Source: Chamaelirium japonicum (taxonomy: Eukaryota > Streptophyta > Magnoliopsida > Liliales > Melanthiaceae). Taken from it: DNA of 64,000 bases. The translations under genes were made by a program, and so were the position numbers. Where the stretch lies: assembly GCA_947650365.1 (NCBI GenBank), contig CANTAL010000148.1:724304-788303 (forward strand), read 5' to 3'. Below, in pieces: positions 39,190 through 50,370 of this stretch (its first letter is position 1; every line of letters starts with the position of its first letter). Below the pieces are notes generated by a model. That model was not told where the DNA came from. It saw only the letters and a list, made by a program, of their open reading frames with translations, and ran no database searches.

Positions 39190-40480
39190 GATCTGCGTCG
39201 AGAGCTTTGACTGCCAGTATTTCAACAAACGCTGGGCGGGCCGGGAGCATCAGCCACGAGCGATCTCCTTCTGGTGGTCGCTTCATCTTGAATACGGCGC
39301 GAGGCTGCGAGCATCTGCTATGAGCTATTTCTCCTTAGTGAGACCTCGAGAACGATGCTGCTGCAACAATCGCTGGGCGGGCCGGGAGCATCAGCCACGA
39401 GCGATCTCCTTCCGGTGCAAGCATGTCACACGCGGTCAGGGTCTGCGTCGGGCGGGCTGCGGGCACCTGCCACGGGTGATTTTTCAAAAAACGGTGGGCG
39501 TGCCGGGAGCGTCAGCCACGAGCGATCTCCTTCCGGCGTGAGCTCATCACTCGCGGTCAGGGTCTGCCTCGGGCGAGCTGCGGGCACCAGCCGTGGGCGG
39601 TCTGCGCCGAGAGCTTTGACTCCCAGTATTTCTCAAACGCTGGGCGGGCAGGGAGCGTCAGCCACGAGCGATCTCCTTCCGATGCGAGCTTGTCACATGC
39701 GGCCAGGGTCTGCCTCGGGCGAGCTGCGGGCACCTGCCGCAAGCGATCTGCGCCGAGAGTTTTGACTTAGTACTTTTCAAACGCTGAGTGGGCCACGAGC
39801 AACAGCCACGAGCGATCTCCTTCCTGTGCGAACTTGTCACACGCGGTCAGGGTCTGCTTCGGGCGAGCTTGGGCGCCTGCCGCGGGCAGTCTGCGCCGAG
39901 AGCTTTGACTGCCAGTACTTCTCAAAAGCTGGGCGGGCCGGGAGCGTCAGCCACGAGCGATCTCCTTCCGATGCGAGCTTGTCACATGCGGCCAGGGTCT
40001 GCCTCGGGCGAGCTGCGGGCACCTGCCGCGAGCGATCTGCGTCGAGAGTTTTGACTCAGTACTTTTCAAACACTGAGTGGGCCACGAGCATCAGCCACGA
40101 GCGATCTCCTTCCTGTGCGAACTTGTCACACGCGGTCAGGGTCTGCTTCGGGCGAGCTTGGGCGCCTGCCGCGGGCAGTCTGCGCCGAGAGCTTTGACTG
40201 CCAGTACTTCTCAAAAGCTGGGCGGGCCGGGAGCGTCAGCCACGAGCGATCTCCTTCCGATGCGAGCTTGTCACATGCGGCCAGGGTCTGCCTCGGGCGA
40301 GCTGCGGGCACCTGCCGCGAGCGATCTGCGTCGAGAGTTTTGACTCCCAGTATTTCACAAACGCTGGGCGGGCCGGGAGCGTCAGCCACGAGCGATCTCC
40401 TTCCGGCGTGAGCTCATCACTCGCGGTCAGGGTCTGCCTTGGGCGAGCTGCGGGCACCAGTCGTGAGCGATCTTGCGGCG
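39190..40480. repeat. ~145-bp GC-rich tandem array in element 2
   Basis: Marked by the word GAG(C/T)TTTGACT at about 39,202, 39,611, 39,757, 39,901, 40,036, 40,189 and 40,338. Units of 137-150 bp contain GGGCGGGCCGGGAGCGTCAG and GAGCGATCTCCTTCC. Two kinds of unit alternate, giving a 288-289-bp dimer, clearest at 39,788-40,343. The ORFs of 60-136 codons inside repeat with the same period and are not credible genes. Confidence 0.85.
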
Positions 40481-40840
40481 TGGGCTTTGGCTCGGCGTCT
40501 CATGGGTGAGACCTCGAGGACGATGCTGCTATGCCCAAGGAACGCAGCTCTTCGCTACTGCAAGCGTCGGGCGGGCCGGGAGCACCTTCCACGGGCGGCC
40601 TCCTTTCGGTGCGAACTAGCCGCGCACAGTCGGGGTCCACACCGGGCGGGCTGCAGATACCTGCCGCAAGCAACCTCGCGTAGGGTCTCCGGGCGGGTTA
40701 CGAGCCACAGCCCCGGGTCGGTCCCGGGCGGGCTGTGAGCCATGGTCACTGGTGCTTCTTCTCTCTGTGTTCTGCCCAAACTGCCTCCCGCTACTGCTAC
40801 GTGGACAACAAACTAGTGTGGCCTTGTGCCGAAAGTTGTG
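40481..40840. other. GC-rich spacer in element 2
   Basis: Contains diverged pieces of the neighbouring array (GGGCGGGCCGGGAGCA near 40,569) and no recognisable gene. Confidence 0.5.
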
Positions 40841-41676
40841 CCGCGTCTGCCCGTGATGTCACCAGATCGCTCAACGTGCTAAGCTGCGCGGCATCAGGCC
40901 GCGTAAGGTGTCTCCGCCGCGTCTGCCCGTGATGTCACCAGATCGCTCAACGAGCTAAGCTGCGTGGCATCAGGCCGCGTAAGGTGTTTCTGCCGCGTCT
41001 GCCCGTGATGTCACCAGGTCGCTCAACGAGCTAAGCTGCGTGGCATCAGGCCACGTAAGGTGTCTCTGCCGCGTCTGCCCGTGATGTCACCAGGTCGCTC
41101 AACGAGCTAAGCTGCGTGGCATCAGGCCGCGTAAGGTGTTTCTGCCGCGTCTGCCCGTGATGTCACCAGGTCGCTCAACGAGCTAAGCTGCGTGGCATCA
41201 GGCCGCGTAAGGTGTCTCTGCCGCGTCTGCCCGTGATGTCACCAGGTCGCTCAACGAGCTAAGCTGCGTGGCATCAGGCCGCGTAAGGTGTCTCTGCCGC
41301 GTCTGCCCGTGATATCACCAGGTCGCTCAACGAGCTAAGCTGCGTGGCATCAGGCCGCGTAAGGTGTTTCTGCCGCGTCTGCCCGTGATGTCACCAGGTC
41401 GCTCAACGAGCTAAGCTGCGTGGCATCAGGCCGCGTAAGGTGTCTTTGCCGCGTCTGCCCGTGATGTCACCAGGTCGCTCAACGAGCTAAGCTGCGTGGC
41501 ATCAGGCCGCGTAAGGTGTCTCTGCCGCGTCTGCCCGTGATATCACCAGGTCGCTCAACGAGCTAAGCTGCGTGGCATCAGGCCGCGTAAGGTGTCTCTA
41601 CCGCGTCTGCCCGTGATGTCACCAGGTCGCTCAACGAGCTAAGCTGCGTGGCATCAGGCCGCGTATGGTGTTCTCC
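40841..41676. repeat. 76-bp tandem array, 11 copies, in element 2
   Basis: Each unit begins CCGCGTCTGCCCGTGATGTC, and starts fall at 40,841 and every 76 bp to 41,601. Units are almost identical, differing at few sites (for example GATGTC versus GATATC). This indicates recent amplification. Nothing like it is seen in element 1. Confidence 0.95.
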
Positions 41677-41937
41677 CCGACGATCCGAGGACCATACCCC
41701 GGACGAGGTAGCTAAATCGATAAAAAATAAATGACATCGCAAAAAGATCGATATGCATGAAAAATTCGATATGTGCGAAATAGTGGGGCCCTATAGCTCG
41801 ACAAAAATACAAAACGATAGAAATCAAACCAAAACAGAGCGTAAGGGCCAAAGGGTGGAAGTCCAACGAGCGATGAAAGAATCAAAAAGCTAGCTACCCC
41901 CTGACCGGTTAAGGATCCTCAGAACCTCGGTTTAGGA
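41677..41937. other. Spacer in element 2
   Basis: About 260 bp, less GC-rich, with AAATCGATAAAAAATAAATG near 41,714. No gene was seen. It separates the 76-bp and 78-bp arrays and may correspond to the AT-rich spacer of element 1 near 13,340-13,500. Confidence 0.5.
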
Positions 41938-42249
41938 CTGCCCCGGGAAGCTCAAGGTCGCCCACTGGCTGCCTCTGAGGATCCCGGTCTTGCTTTAAGT
42001 CCGCACAACGGCGGACTACCCCGGGAAGCTCAAGGTCGCCCACTGGCTGCCTCTGAGGATCCCGGTCTTGCTTTAAGTCCGCACAACGGCGGACTGCCCC
42101 GGGAAGCTCAAGGTCGCCCACTGGCTGCCTCTGAGGATCCCGGTCTTGCTTTAAGTCCGCACAACGGCGGACTGCCCCGGGAAGCTCAAGGTCGCCCACT
42201 GGCTGCCTCTGAGGATCCCGGTCTTGCTTTAAGTCCGCGCAACGGTGGA
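41938..42249 (-). repeat. 78-bp tandem array, 4 copies, in element 2
   Basis: CCCCGGGAAGCTCAAGG starts lie at 41,941, 42,019, 42,097 and 42,175, an exact 78-bp period. On the minus strand each unit reads GGACTTAAAGCAAGACCGGG then CCTCAGAGGCAGCC, matching the repeats of element 1 at 12,960-13,140. It is a family-wide post-coding feature. The 144-codon ORF across it is a repeat translation. Confidence 0.92.
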
Positions 42250-42359
42250 CTGTTCTTTGAGGACGCTGCACGTGAGATGATCGCGTGCGAGCTGTTCGCT
42301 GTAGATTTCTATCGAGCACAGATTTGAACTTGTCCAAACACACTATCGCACAAAATGGT

Positions 42360-43643
42360 TTACAAGAGGGCGCCTACGCGCAAGGTAGGAGGCTGCTGCT
42401 GCTCGGCCATCCTCCCTCGACGATCCAGCACCATATCTTCGAGCTTGATGTGTTGTTGGACCAAGGCAAAGAGCTCAATCATGGTGCGGGGATCAGAAAT
42501 GACTATCGCGTCATGAAGCTCACCTCCTTCGGGGAGCGCACTCCGAAAGGCACTCACGGCCGTCCGGTCTCGCCCTGCTGAGTCCTCAAGAGCGAGATAG
42601 GCGTTTCGGAATCGCATCGAGAAGCACCGGAGGGTCTCCCTTGCGCCCATGGTAAGACCAAACAGTGATTCGATCTGCTTCGGAGGTCGCCGATTGCACC
42701 GGTACTGTTCCAGGAACAGCCCGGATAGAGCAGTGAAGTTCGGGACCGAGCCCGGAGGTAACTTACGAAACCAGTCGAGGGCCGAACCCGCCAAGCTGCT
42801 CGGGAAGGCGCGGCACAGAACGTGGTCCTGATCCCGAAAGAATAACAACTTTCGGTAGGTCAAGAGGTGGTCCACGGGGTCTTGCGACCCATTGAACAAA
42901 ACAAACTTTGGTGGGGTCCAGTGCTGAGGGAAACCTCCCTGATGAACCTCGTTGGTGAAGGGCGAGCTCCCTCCCCGGACGGCGAGCTCTTCTATGAGGT
43001 CGACGGGCGTGCTAAGTAGCTGCCAGCGCTCGGGGTGATTTCCCAAAGACAGCTGCGCAGGTACCAAGCAATCATACACGCTTTCTCGAAACCGGTTCGC
43101 CGCAGCCTTGCTATGGTTGTGCTCGGGGGCGACGTCCTCTGACTCGCCCGAGTCTGCACCGAGGCTTCGTCGGCGAGGAGGGGCCATCGGCAGGGTTGAC
43201 TTGTTGCTAGAGCGCTGGGTGCCGAGTTGCTGCGGCCGCTCGAGCACGGTCCCTCTCGTCCGGCGCGCCACTGCGTCCTCCACAGGGGGCTCCTGCTGGG
43301 ATGCCCGCCATGTGGGCGCCATAGTGGGCTGATGCGATGCTGGGACAAGGGGAGGTCGCACAGGGAAAACAACCCCCGCCGACACTCCTGGACGTTGGGA
43401 CGGGATCACTGACTCTTCCCTCCGCGGGGTGAGCCCGGGGGAGAGATCAGTGATCCGGCTCGTCGTCGGAACCTGGCGCAGTCGCACTATCTCGCCCACC
43501 ATGGCCCGCTGAGTGGCCAACACCTTCAAAAGGAGATGGCCGTTGAGCGGGACAGGGGGTTGTGATGCTTCAGCGAGCAGCTTGCTTTGTGCAGACTCGG
43601 CGTGGGCTTTCACCCGTGTCTGCCTCCGCGTGACCGGAGCCAT
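42360..43643 (-). CDS. Element 2 gag-like ORF (retroelement fossil)
   Basis: Open for 427 codons from an ATG at 43,643 (MAPVTRRQT), 70 bp inside the primer site. I chose this ATG over the upstream open stretch, which would begin inside the LTR. The N-terminal half is low-complexity and rich in Arg, Pro and Ser. Residues of about 270-400 carry a Retrotrans_gag-like region: FVLFNGSQDPVDHLLTYRKL, LAGSALDWFRKLPPGSV, LFLEQYRCNRRPPKQIESLF and AFRSALPEGG. Similar words occur in element 1 gag. Gag would assemble the particle in the cytoplasm. No protease or other pol domain follows. Whether the protein is made cannot be judged from sequence. Confidence 0.8.
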   Translation of the reverse strand: MAPVTRRQTRVKAHAESAQSKLLAEASQPPVPLNGHLLLKVLATQRAMVGEIVRLRQVPTTSRITDLSPGLTPRREESVIPSQRPGVSAGVVFPVRPPLVPASHQPTMAPTWRASQQEPPVEDAVARRTRGTVLERPQQLGTQRSSNKSTLPMAPPRRRSLGADSGESEDVAPEHNHSKAAANRFRESVYDCLVPAQLSLGNHPERWQLLSTPVDLIEELAVRGGSSPFTNEVHQGGFPQHWTPPKFVLFNGSQDPVDHLLTYRKLLFFRDQDHVLCRAFPSSLAGSALDWFRKLPPGSVPNFTALSGLFLEQYRCNRRPPKQIESLFGLTMGARETLRCFSMRFRNAYLALEDSAGRDRTAVSAFRSALPEGGELHDAIVISDPRTMIELFALVQQHIKLEDMVLDRRGRMAEQQQPPTLRVGALL

Positions 43644-43714
43644 CCGGGTGTCTGGAAAAGCACGGCTTTCAACCGCGTGGTCGTGGGCGTTCTCGCAGGA
43701 ACCAGTCGATAGAT

Positions 43715-43732
43715 CCCACAGACGGCGCCAAA
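43715..43732 (-). other. Primer-binding site of element 2
   Basis: On the minus strand TTTGGCGCCGTCTGTGGG directly after the 5' LTR; identical to 6783-6800 in element 1. Confidence 0.85.
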
Positions 43733-45128
43733 TGTTTGGGGGATTTTTCCTGGTCCTTGCGAGCCACCTGTAAGACCAAGAAAATAGAAACGTGAGAACG
43801 GCTGGCTCCCTTAGGAGCGCAGACCCTCCGACGCTCAAGTCAGTGATGGTAGCACAACGGAGAGCTGTTGTATACCAAAGTGGTAGGGAAAGGGATTTCG
43901 AACCTGTACTTTGGAGCCGGGGGTGGCACCTTTATAGCCTTTTGCGACCTATCGGGATGCAACACCTGGCCGCTTCTTCCGGCACCTTCTAGACCCCCAC
44001 GTTTCGGCCCACATGGATCCCTGACAACCCTTGGGAATCAGGCCCCTGGCAACCTTTGTCGCCTAGCTCGCCAGGCGGTGGAGTGGGGGAGAGTATCTGT
44101 CTTGTCGCTGCCAGGTGGATCTTCTGGAATGTTCAAGTTTGGAAGGTCTCGAACCGACTCGGGCGGGCTTTCGTGGACTACAATCGTCCACGTAGCTTCA
44201 GTGGGTTCTCGACACCTGGTAATCTTTATGCTGCTTTTACTGGGGGTGATCTCAGGAAAAAAGCAAAGGCCAGCTCGCCCGGTACTGCTCCGTCCTTTCG
44301 CCCATATTTATCAAGAGTTGGACCTCGCGAGAGCAACCTCTTCGATAAACAGGGGTCTAGGCGAGCTTTGGCGAGCTCATGAGTAAGCATGGACGAGCTC
44401 CTGGGTGAGCTTGGGCGAGCTCCTGTGCGAGCTAGGCGAGCTCCTGAGCGAGCATGGCGAGCTCCTGGACGAGCTTGGGCGAGCTCCTGTGCGAGCTAGG
44501 CGAGCTCCTGAGCGAGCATGGCGAGCTCCTGAGCGAGCATGGCGAGCTCCTGAGCGAGCATGGCGAGCTCCTGGACGAGCTTGGGCGAGCTCCTGTGCGA
44601 GCTAGGTGAGCTCCTGAGCGAGCATGGCGAGCTCCTGGACGAGCTTGGGCGAGCTCCTGTGTGAGCTAGGCGAGCTCCTGAGCGAGCATGGCGAGCTCCT
44701 GGACGAGCTTGGGCGAGCTCCTGTGCGAGCTAGGCGAGCTCCTGAGCGAGCATGGCGAGCTCCTGGACGAGCTTGGGCGAGCTCCTTCGCGCTCTTTGTC
44801 TAAGCCATTTATCGAATTTGGGCGTGTCGTTGTGGGGACTGGAGGTGCGAGCTGTACTCAGATACAAGGTGTCCATCCAGCTCCCTGTGGGGGCGAGCTC
44901 CTGAAGGGCTGAGAGGGTGAGCTCCTGGCGGGCTGGAGGGCGATCTCCTTGTGAGCTGAAAAGGCGAGCTCCTTGCGAGATGGAGGGCGAGCTCCTTGCG
45001 AGCTGGAAAGGCGAGCTCCTTGCGAGCTGGAGGGCGAGCTCCTTGCGAGCTGGAAAGGCGAGCTCCTTGCGAGGGTTCCAACTCCTGGACGGGCTATCCA
45101 AGATATGTGGTTTTTACTACCCCCAACA
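43733..45128 (-). repeat. Element 2 5' LTR (right copy)
   Basis: 1,396 bp, nearly identical to the left LTR; the 20-bp length difference comes almost wholly from one extra ~21-bp minisatellite unit. The GAGCTC array lies at about 44,358-44,790, with the second small cluster at 44,905-45,070. Confidence 0.95.
43931..43936 (-). promoter_or_regulatory. Candidate TATA box, element 2 5' LTR
   Basis: TATAAA on the minus strand, same context as in the left LTR; this copy would drive the element transcript. Confidence 0.6.
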
Positions 45129-45133
45129 CGATC
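45129..45133. repeat. Target-site duplication, right of element 2
   Basis: CGATC directly after the LTR end, followed by satellite that continues the copy A sequence from 31,686 onward. Confidence 0.92.
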
Positions 45134-48100
45134 CATTCTAATTCATTCGTATGATCTAATTCATTCGTATGATCCATTCTAATTCATTCGTACGATCGAT
45201 TCTAATTCATTCGCACGATCCATTCTAATTCATTCGTACGATCCATACTAATTCATTCGTATGATCAATTCTAATTTATTCGTTCAAATATATCCATTCT
45301 AATTCATTCGTACGATCCATTCTAATTCATTTGCACGATCCATTCTAATTCATTCGTACGATCCATTCTAATTTATTCGTATGATCAATTCTAATTCATT
45401 CGCACGATCCATTCTAATTCATTTGTACAATCTATTGTAATTCATTCGTACGATCCATTCTAATTCATTCGAACGAATGTATCCATTCTAATTCATTCAT
45501 ACGAACCATTCTATTTGATTCGCACTATCCATTCTAATTCATTCGTACGATCCATTCTAATTCATTCATACGATCCATTCTAATTCATTCGTACGATCCA
45601 TTCTAATTAATTCGCACAAATGTATCCATTCTAATTCATTCGTACGATCCATTCAAATTCAATCGTATGATCCATTCTAATTCATTCCTACGAATGAATT
45701 AGAATGGATCGTACAAATGAATTAGAATGGATCCTACGAATGAATTAGAATAGATCGTACGAATGAATTAGAATGGATCATACGAATGAATTAGAATGGA
45801 TCGTACGAATGAATTAGAATGGATACATTCGTGCGAATGAATTAGAATGGATCGTACGAATAAATTAGAATGGATCGTGCGAATGAATTAGAATGGATCG
45901 TACGAATGAATTAGAATGGATCATAGGAATGAATTAGAATGGATCGTGCAAATGAATTAGAATGGATACATTCGTGAGAATGAATTAGAATGGATCGTAC
46001 GAATGAATTAGAATGGATATATTTGAACGAATAAATTAGAATGGATCATACGAATGAATTAGAATGAATCGTACGAATGAATTAGAATGGATTGTGCGAA
46101 TGAATTAGAATCGATCGTACGAATGAATTAGAATGGATCGTGCGAATGAATTAGAATGGATCGTACGAATGTATTCATTCTAATTCATTCGTACGATCCA
46201 TTCTAATTCGTTCATACGATCCATTCTAATTCGTTCGTACGATCCATTCTAATTCATTCGTACGATCAATTCTAATTCATTCGTACAAATGTATCCATTC
46301 TAATTCATTCATATGATCTATTCTAATTCATTCGCACGATCCATTCTAATTCATTCGTATGATCCATTCTAATTCATTCATACGATCCATTCTAATTCAT
46401 TCGCACAATCCATTCTAATTCATTCGTATGATCGATTCTAATTCATTCGTACGATCGATTCTAATTCATTCGTACGATCCATTCTAATTCATTCGCACGA
46501 ATGTATTCATTTTAATTCTTTTGTACGATCCATTCTAATTCATTCGTACAATGCGTTCTAATCCATTCGTACGATCCATTCTAATTCATTCGAACGATCC
46601 ATTCTAATGCATTCGTACGATCCATTCTAATTCATTCGTACGATCCATTCTAATTCATTCCTATGATCCATTCTAATTCATTCGTACGATCCGTTCTAAT
46701 TCATTCGCTCGAATGTATCCATTCTAATTCATTCGTACGATCCATTCTAATTCATTCCTACGATCCATTCGAATTCATTCGCACGAATGTATCAATTCTA
46801 ATTCATTTGCACGATCCATTCTAATTCATTCCTATGATCCATTCTAATTCATTCGTACGATCCATTCTAATTCATTCGCTTGAATGTATCCATTCTAATT
46901 CATTCGTACGATCCATTCTAATTCATTCATACGATCCATTTTAATTCATTCTCACGAATGTAACCTTTCTAATTCTACGAATGAATTAGTATGGATCGTG
47001 CGAATGAATTAGAATCGATCGTACGAATGAATTAAAATGGATCGTACGAATGAATTAGATCGTATGAATTAATTAGAATGGATCGTACGAATGAATTAGA
47101 ATGGTTACATTCGTGCGAATGAATTAGAATGGATCGTACGAATGAATTAGAATGGATCATGCAAATGAATTAGAATGGATCGTACGATGAATTAGAATGG
47201 ATCGAACGAATGAATTAGAATGGATACATTCGAGCGAATGAATTAGAATAGATCGTAGGAATGAATTAGAATGGATCATACGAATGAATTAGAATGGATC
47301 ATACGAATGATTTAGAATGGATCGTACGAATGTATCCATTCTAATTCATTCGTACGATCCATTCTAATTCATTCGCACAATCCATTCTAATTCATTCGTA
47401 CGATGCAATCTTATTCATTCTCACGAATGTAACCTTTCTAATTCTACGAATGAATTAGAATGGATAGTACGAATGAATTAGAATCGATCGTACGAATGAA
47501 TTAGAATGGATCGTACGAATGAATTAGATCGTACAAATGAATTAGAATGGATCGTACGAATGAATTAGAATGGTTTCATTCATGCGAATGAATTAGAATG
47601 GATCGTACGAATGAATTAGAATGGATCATGAGAATGAATTTGAATGGATCGTACGAATGAATTAGAATGGATCGAACGAATGATTTAGAATGGATACATT
47701 CGAGCGAATGAATTAGAATAGATCGTAGGAATGAATTAGAATGGATCATACGAATGAATTAGAATGGATCATACAAATGAATTAGAATGGATTGTACGAA
47801 CGAATTAGAATGGATCGTATGAATGAATTAGAATGGATACATTCGAGCGAATGAATTAGAATGGATCGTACGAATGAATTAGAATGGATCGTACGAATGA
47901 ATTAGAATTAATCATACGAATGCATTAGAATGCATCGTATGAACGAATTAGAATGGATTGTACGAATGAATTAGAATGGATACATTTGAGCGAATGAATT
48001 ACAATGGATCGTACGAATGAATTAGAATGGATCGTGCGAATGAATTAGAATGGATCGTACGAATGAATTAGAATGGATCGTGCGAATGAATTAGAATCGA

Positions 48101-49564
48101 TCGTACGAATAAATTAGAATGGATCGGACGAATGAATTAGATCGTACGAATGAATTAGAATGGATCATACGATTGAATTTGAATGGATCGTACGAATGAA
48201 TTAGAATGGATACATTCATGCGAATAAATTAGAATGGATCGTACGAATGAATTAGAATGGATCGTACGAATGAATTTGAGTGGATCGTACGAATAAATTA
48301 GAATGGATCGAACGAATGAATTAGACTGGATACATTCGAGTGAATGAGTTAGAATTGATCGTAGGAATGAATTAGAATGGATCATACGAATGAATTAGAA
48401 TGGATCGTGCGAATGAATTAGAATGGATTGTACGAATAAATTAGAATGGATACATTCGTGTGAATGAATTAGAATGGATCGGACGAATGAATTAGAATGG
48501 ATACATTCGTGCGAATGAATTAGAATGGATCGTACGAATGAATTAGAATGGATCGTGCGAATGAATTAGAATTGATCATACGAATGAATTAGAATGGATC
48601 GTACGAATGAATTAGAATGGATTGTGCGAATGAATTAGAATAGATCGTACGAATGAATTAGAATGGATACATACAAACGAATTAGAAAGGTTACATTCGT
48701 GAGAATGAATTAGAATGGATCGTACGAATGAATTAGAATGGATCGTACGAATGAATTAGAATGGATACATTCGAGCGAATGAATTAGAATGGATCGTGCG
48801 AATGAATTAGAATGGATCGTAGGAATGAATTAGAATGGATCGTACGAATGAATTAGAATGGTTACATTCATGCGAATGAATTAGAATGGATCGTACGAAT
48901 GAATTATAATGGTTACATTCATGCGAATGAATTAGAATGGATCGTACGAATGAATTAGAACGGATCGTACAAATGAATTAGAAAGGTTACATTTGTGCGA
49001 ATGAATTAGAATGGATCGTACGAATGAATTAGAATGGATCGTGTGAATGAATTAGAATGGATACATTTGTGTTAATGAATTAGACTGGATCGTTCGAATG
49101 AATTAGAATGAATCATACGAATGAATTAGAATGGATCATATGCATGAATTAGAATACATCATGTGAATGAATTAGAATGGATCGTACGTTTGAATTAGAT
49201 TGGATTGTGTGAATGAATTAGAATGGATACATTCGTGCGAATGAATTAGAATGGATCGTACGAATGAATTAGAATGGATCGTGCGAATGAATTTGAATGG
49301 ATCGTGCGAATGAATTAGAATTGATCATACGAATGAATTAGAATGGATCGTACGAATGAATTAGAATGGATACATTCGTGCGAATGAATTAGAATGGATC
49401 GTACGAATGAATTAGACTGGATCGTACGAATAAATTAGAATGGATACAATCATACGAATGAATTAGAATGGATCGTTCGAATGAATTAAAATGGATCGTA
49501 GAAATGGATTAGAATGGATCGTACGAATGTATTAGAATGGATCGTACGAATGAATTAGAATGGA

Positions 49565-49762
49565 TCATACAAATGAATTAGAAAGGTTACATTCGTGAGA
49601 ATAAATTAGAATGGATCGTACGAATGAATTAGAATGGATCATGCGAATGATTTTGAATGGATTGTACGAATGAATTAGAATGGATCGAACGAATGAATTA
49701 GAATGGATACATTCGAGCGAATGAATTAGATAAGATCGTAGGAATGAATTAGAATGGATCAT
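49565..49762 (-). repeat. Recurring 198-bp satellite block, copy d
   Basis: Same monomer order and length as the block at 19,103-19,300, 30 kb away. Confidence 0.7.
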
Positions 49763-50370
49763 ACGAAGAAATTAGAATGGATCGTGCGAATGAATTTGAA
49801 TGGATTGTACGAATGAATTAGAATGGATACATTCGTGCAAATGAATTAGAATGGATTGTACGAATGAATTTGAATGGATCGTACGAGTGAATTAGAATGG
49901 ATCGTGCGAATGAATTAAAATAAATCGTACGAATGCATTAGAATGGATACATTCGTACGAATGAATTATAATGGATCGTCCGAATGAATTAGAATGGATC
50001 GTGCGAATGAATTAGAATGAATCGTACGAATGAATTAGAATGGATCGTACGAATGAATTAGAATGGATCGTGCGAATGAATTAGAATGGATCGTACGAAT
50101 GAATTAGAATGGATACATACAAATGAATTAGAAAGGTTACATTCGTGAGAATGAATTAGAATGGATCGTACGAATGAATTAGAATGGATAGATTCGAGTG
50201 AATGAATTAGAATGGATCGTGCGAATGAATTAGAATGGATCGTAGGAATGAATTAGAATGGATCGTACGAATGAATTAGAATGGTTTCATTCGTACGAAT
50301 GAAATAGAATGGATCGTACGAATGAATTAGAATGGATCGTACAAATGAATTAGAAAGGTTACATTTGTGC

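Larger units (their letters stand above)
37675..45128 (-). mobile_element. Element 2: young non-autonomous LTR retrotransposon, same family as element 1
   Basis: 7,454 bp between CGATC duplications. Read on the minus strand: 5' LTR (43,733-45,128), primer site, one gag-like ORF, 78-bp repeats, a spacer, 76-bp repeats, a ~145-bp repeat array, polypurine tract and 3' LTR (37,675-39,050). No protease, RT, RNase H, integrase or antisense ORF was found. Primer site, polypurine tract, LTR ends, gag and the post-gag repeats all match element 1, so it belongs to the same family and presumably depended on enzymes from a full relative (inference). LTRs differ by only about 0.3% in substitutions by eye, suggesting an insertion on the order of 0.1 million years ago at the same assumed rate. 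The structure resembles large retrotransposon derivatives that keep LTRs and gag. Confidence 0.93.
34144..47195. repeat. ~5.97-kb tandem duplication, copy B (split by element 2)
   Basis: Follows copy A directly. Satellite parts are 34,144-37,674 and 45,129 to about 47,195; element 2 accounts for the gap. Both parts align with copy A at high identity (a few per cent differences by eye). Some 0.15 kb near 46,280-46,440 is not matched in copy A. Confidence 0.8.

Noticed and set aside
39320-40738. Tandem ORFs with ASATSDLLP words in the ~145-bp array of element 2
   Set aside because: Their period equals the DNA repeat period and they occur on both strands; coding is not supported.
41909-42343. 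144-codon minus-strand ORF with DLKQDRDPQRQPVGDLELPG repeats
   Set aside because: It is a translation of the 78-bp array, whose period is divisible by three and therefore stays open; the homologous array of element 1 does not keep this ORF.
37675-45128. Idea that element 2 is an unrelated novel mobile system
   Set aside because: TG...CA LTRs, 5-bp duplication, primer site, polypurine tract and gag all match element 1; it is a derivative of the same Ty3/gypsy family.
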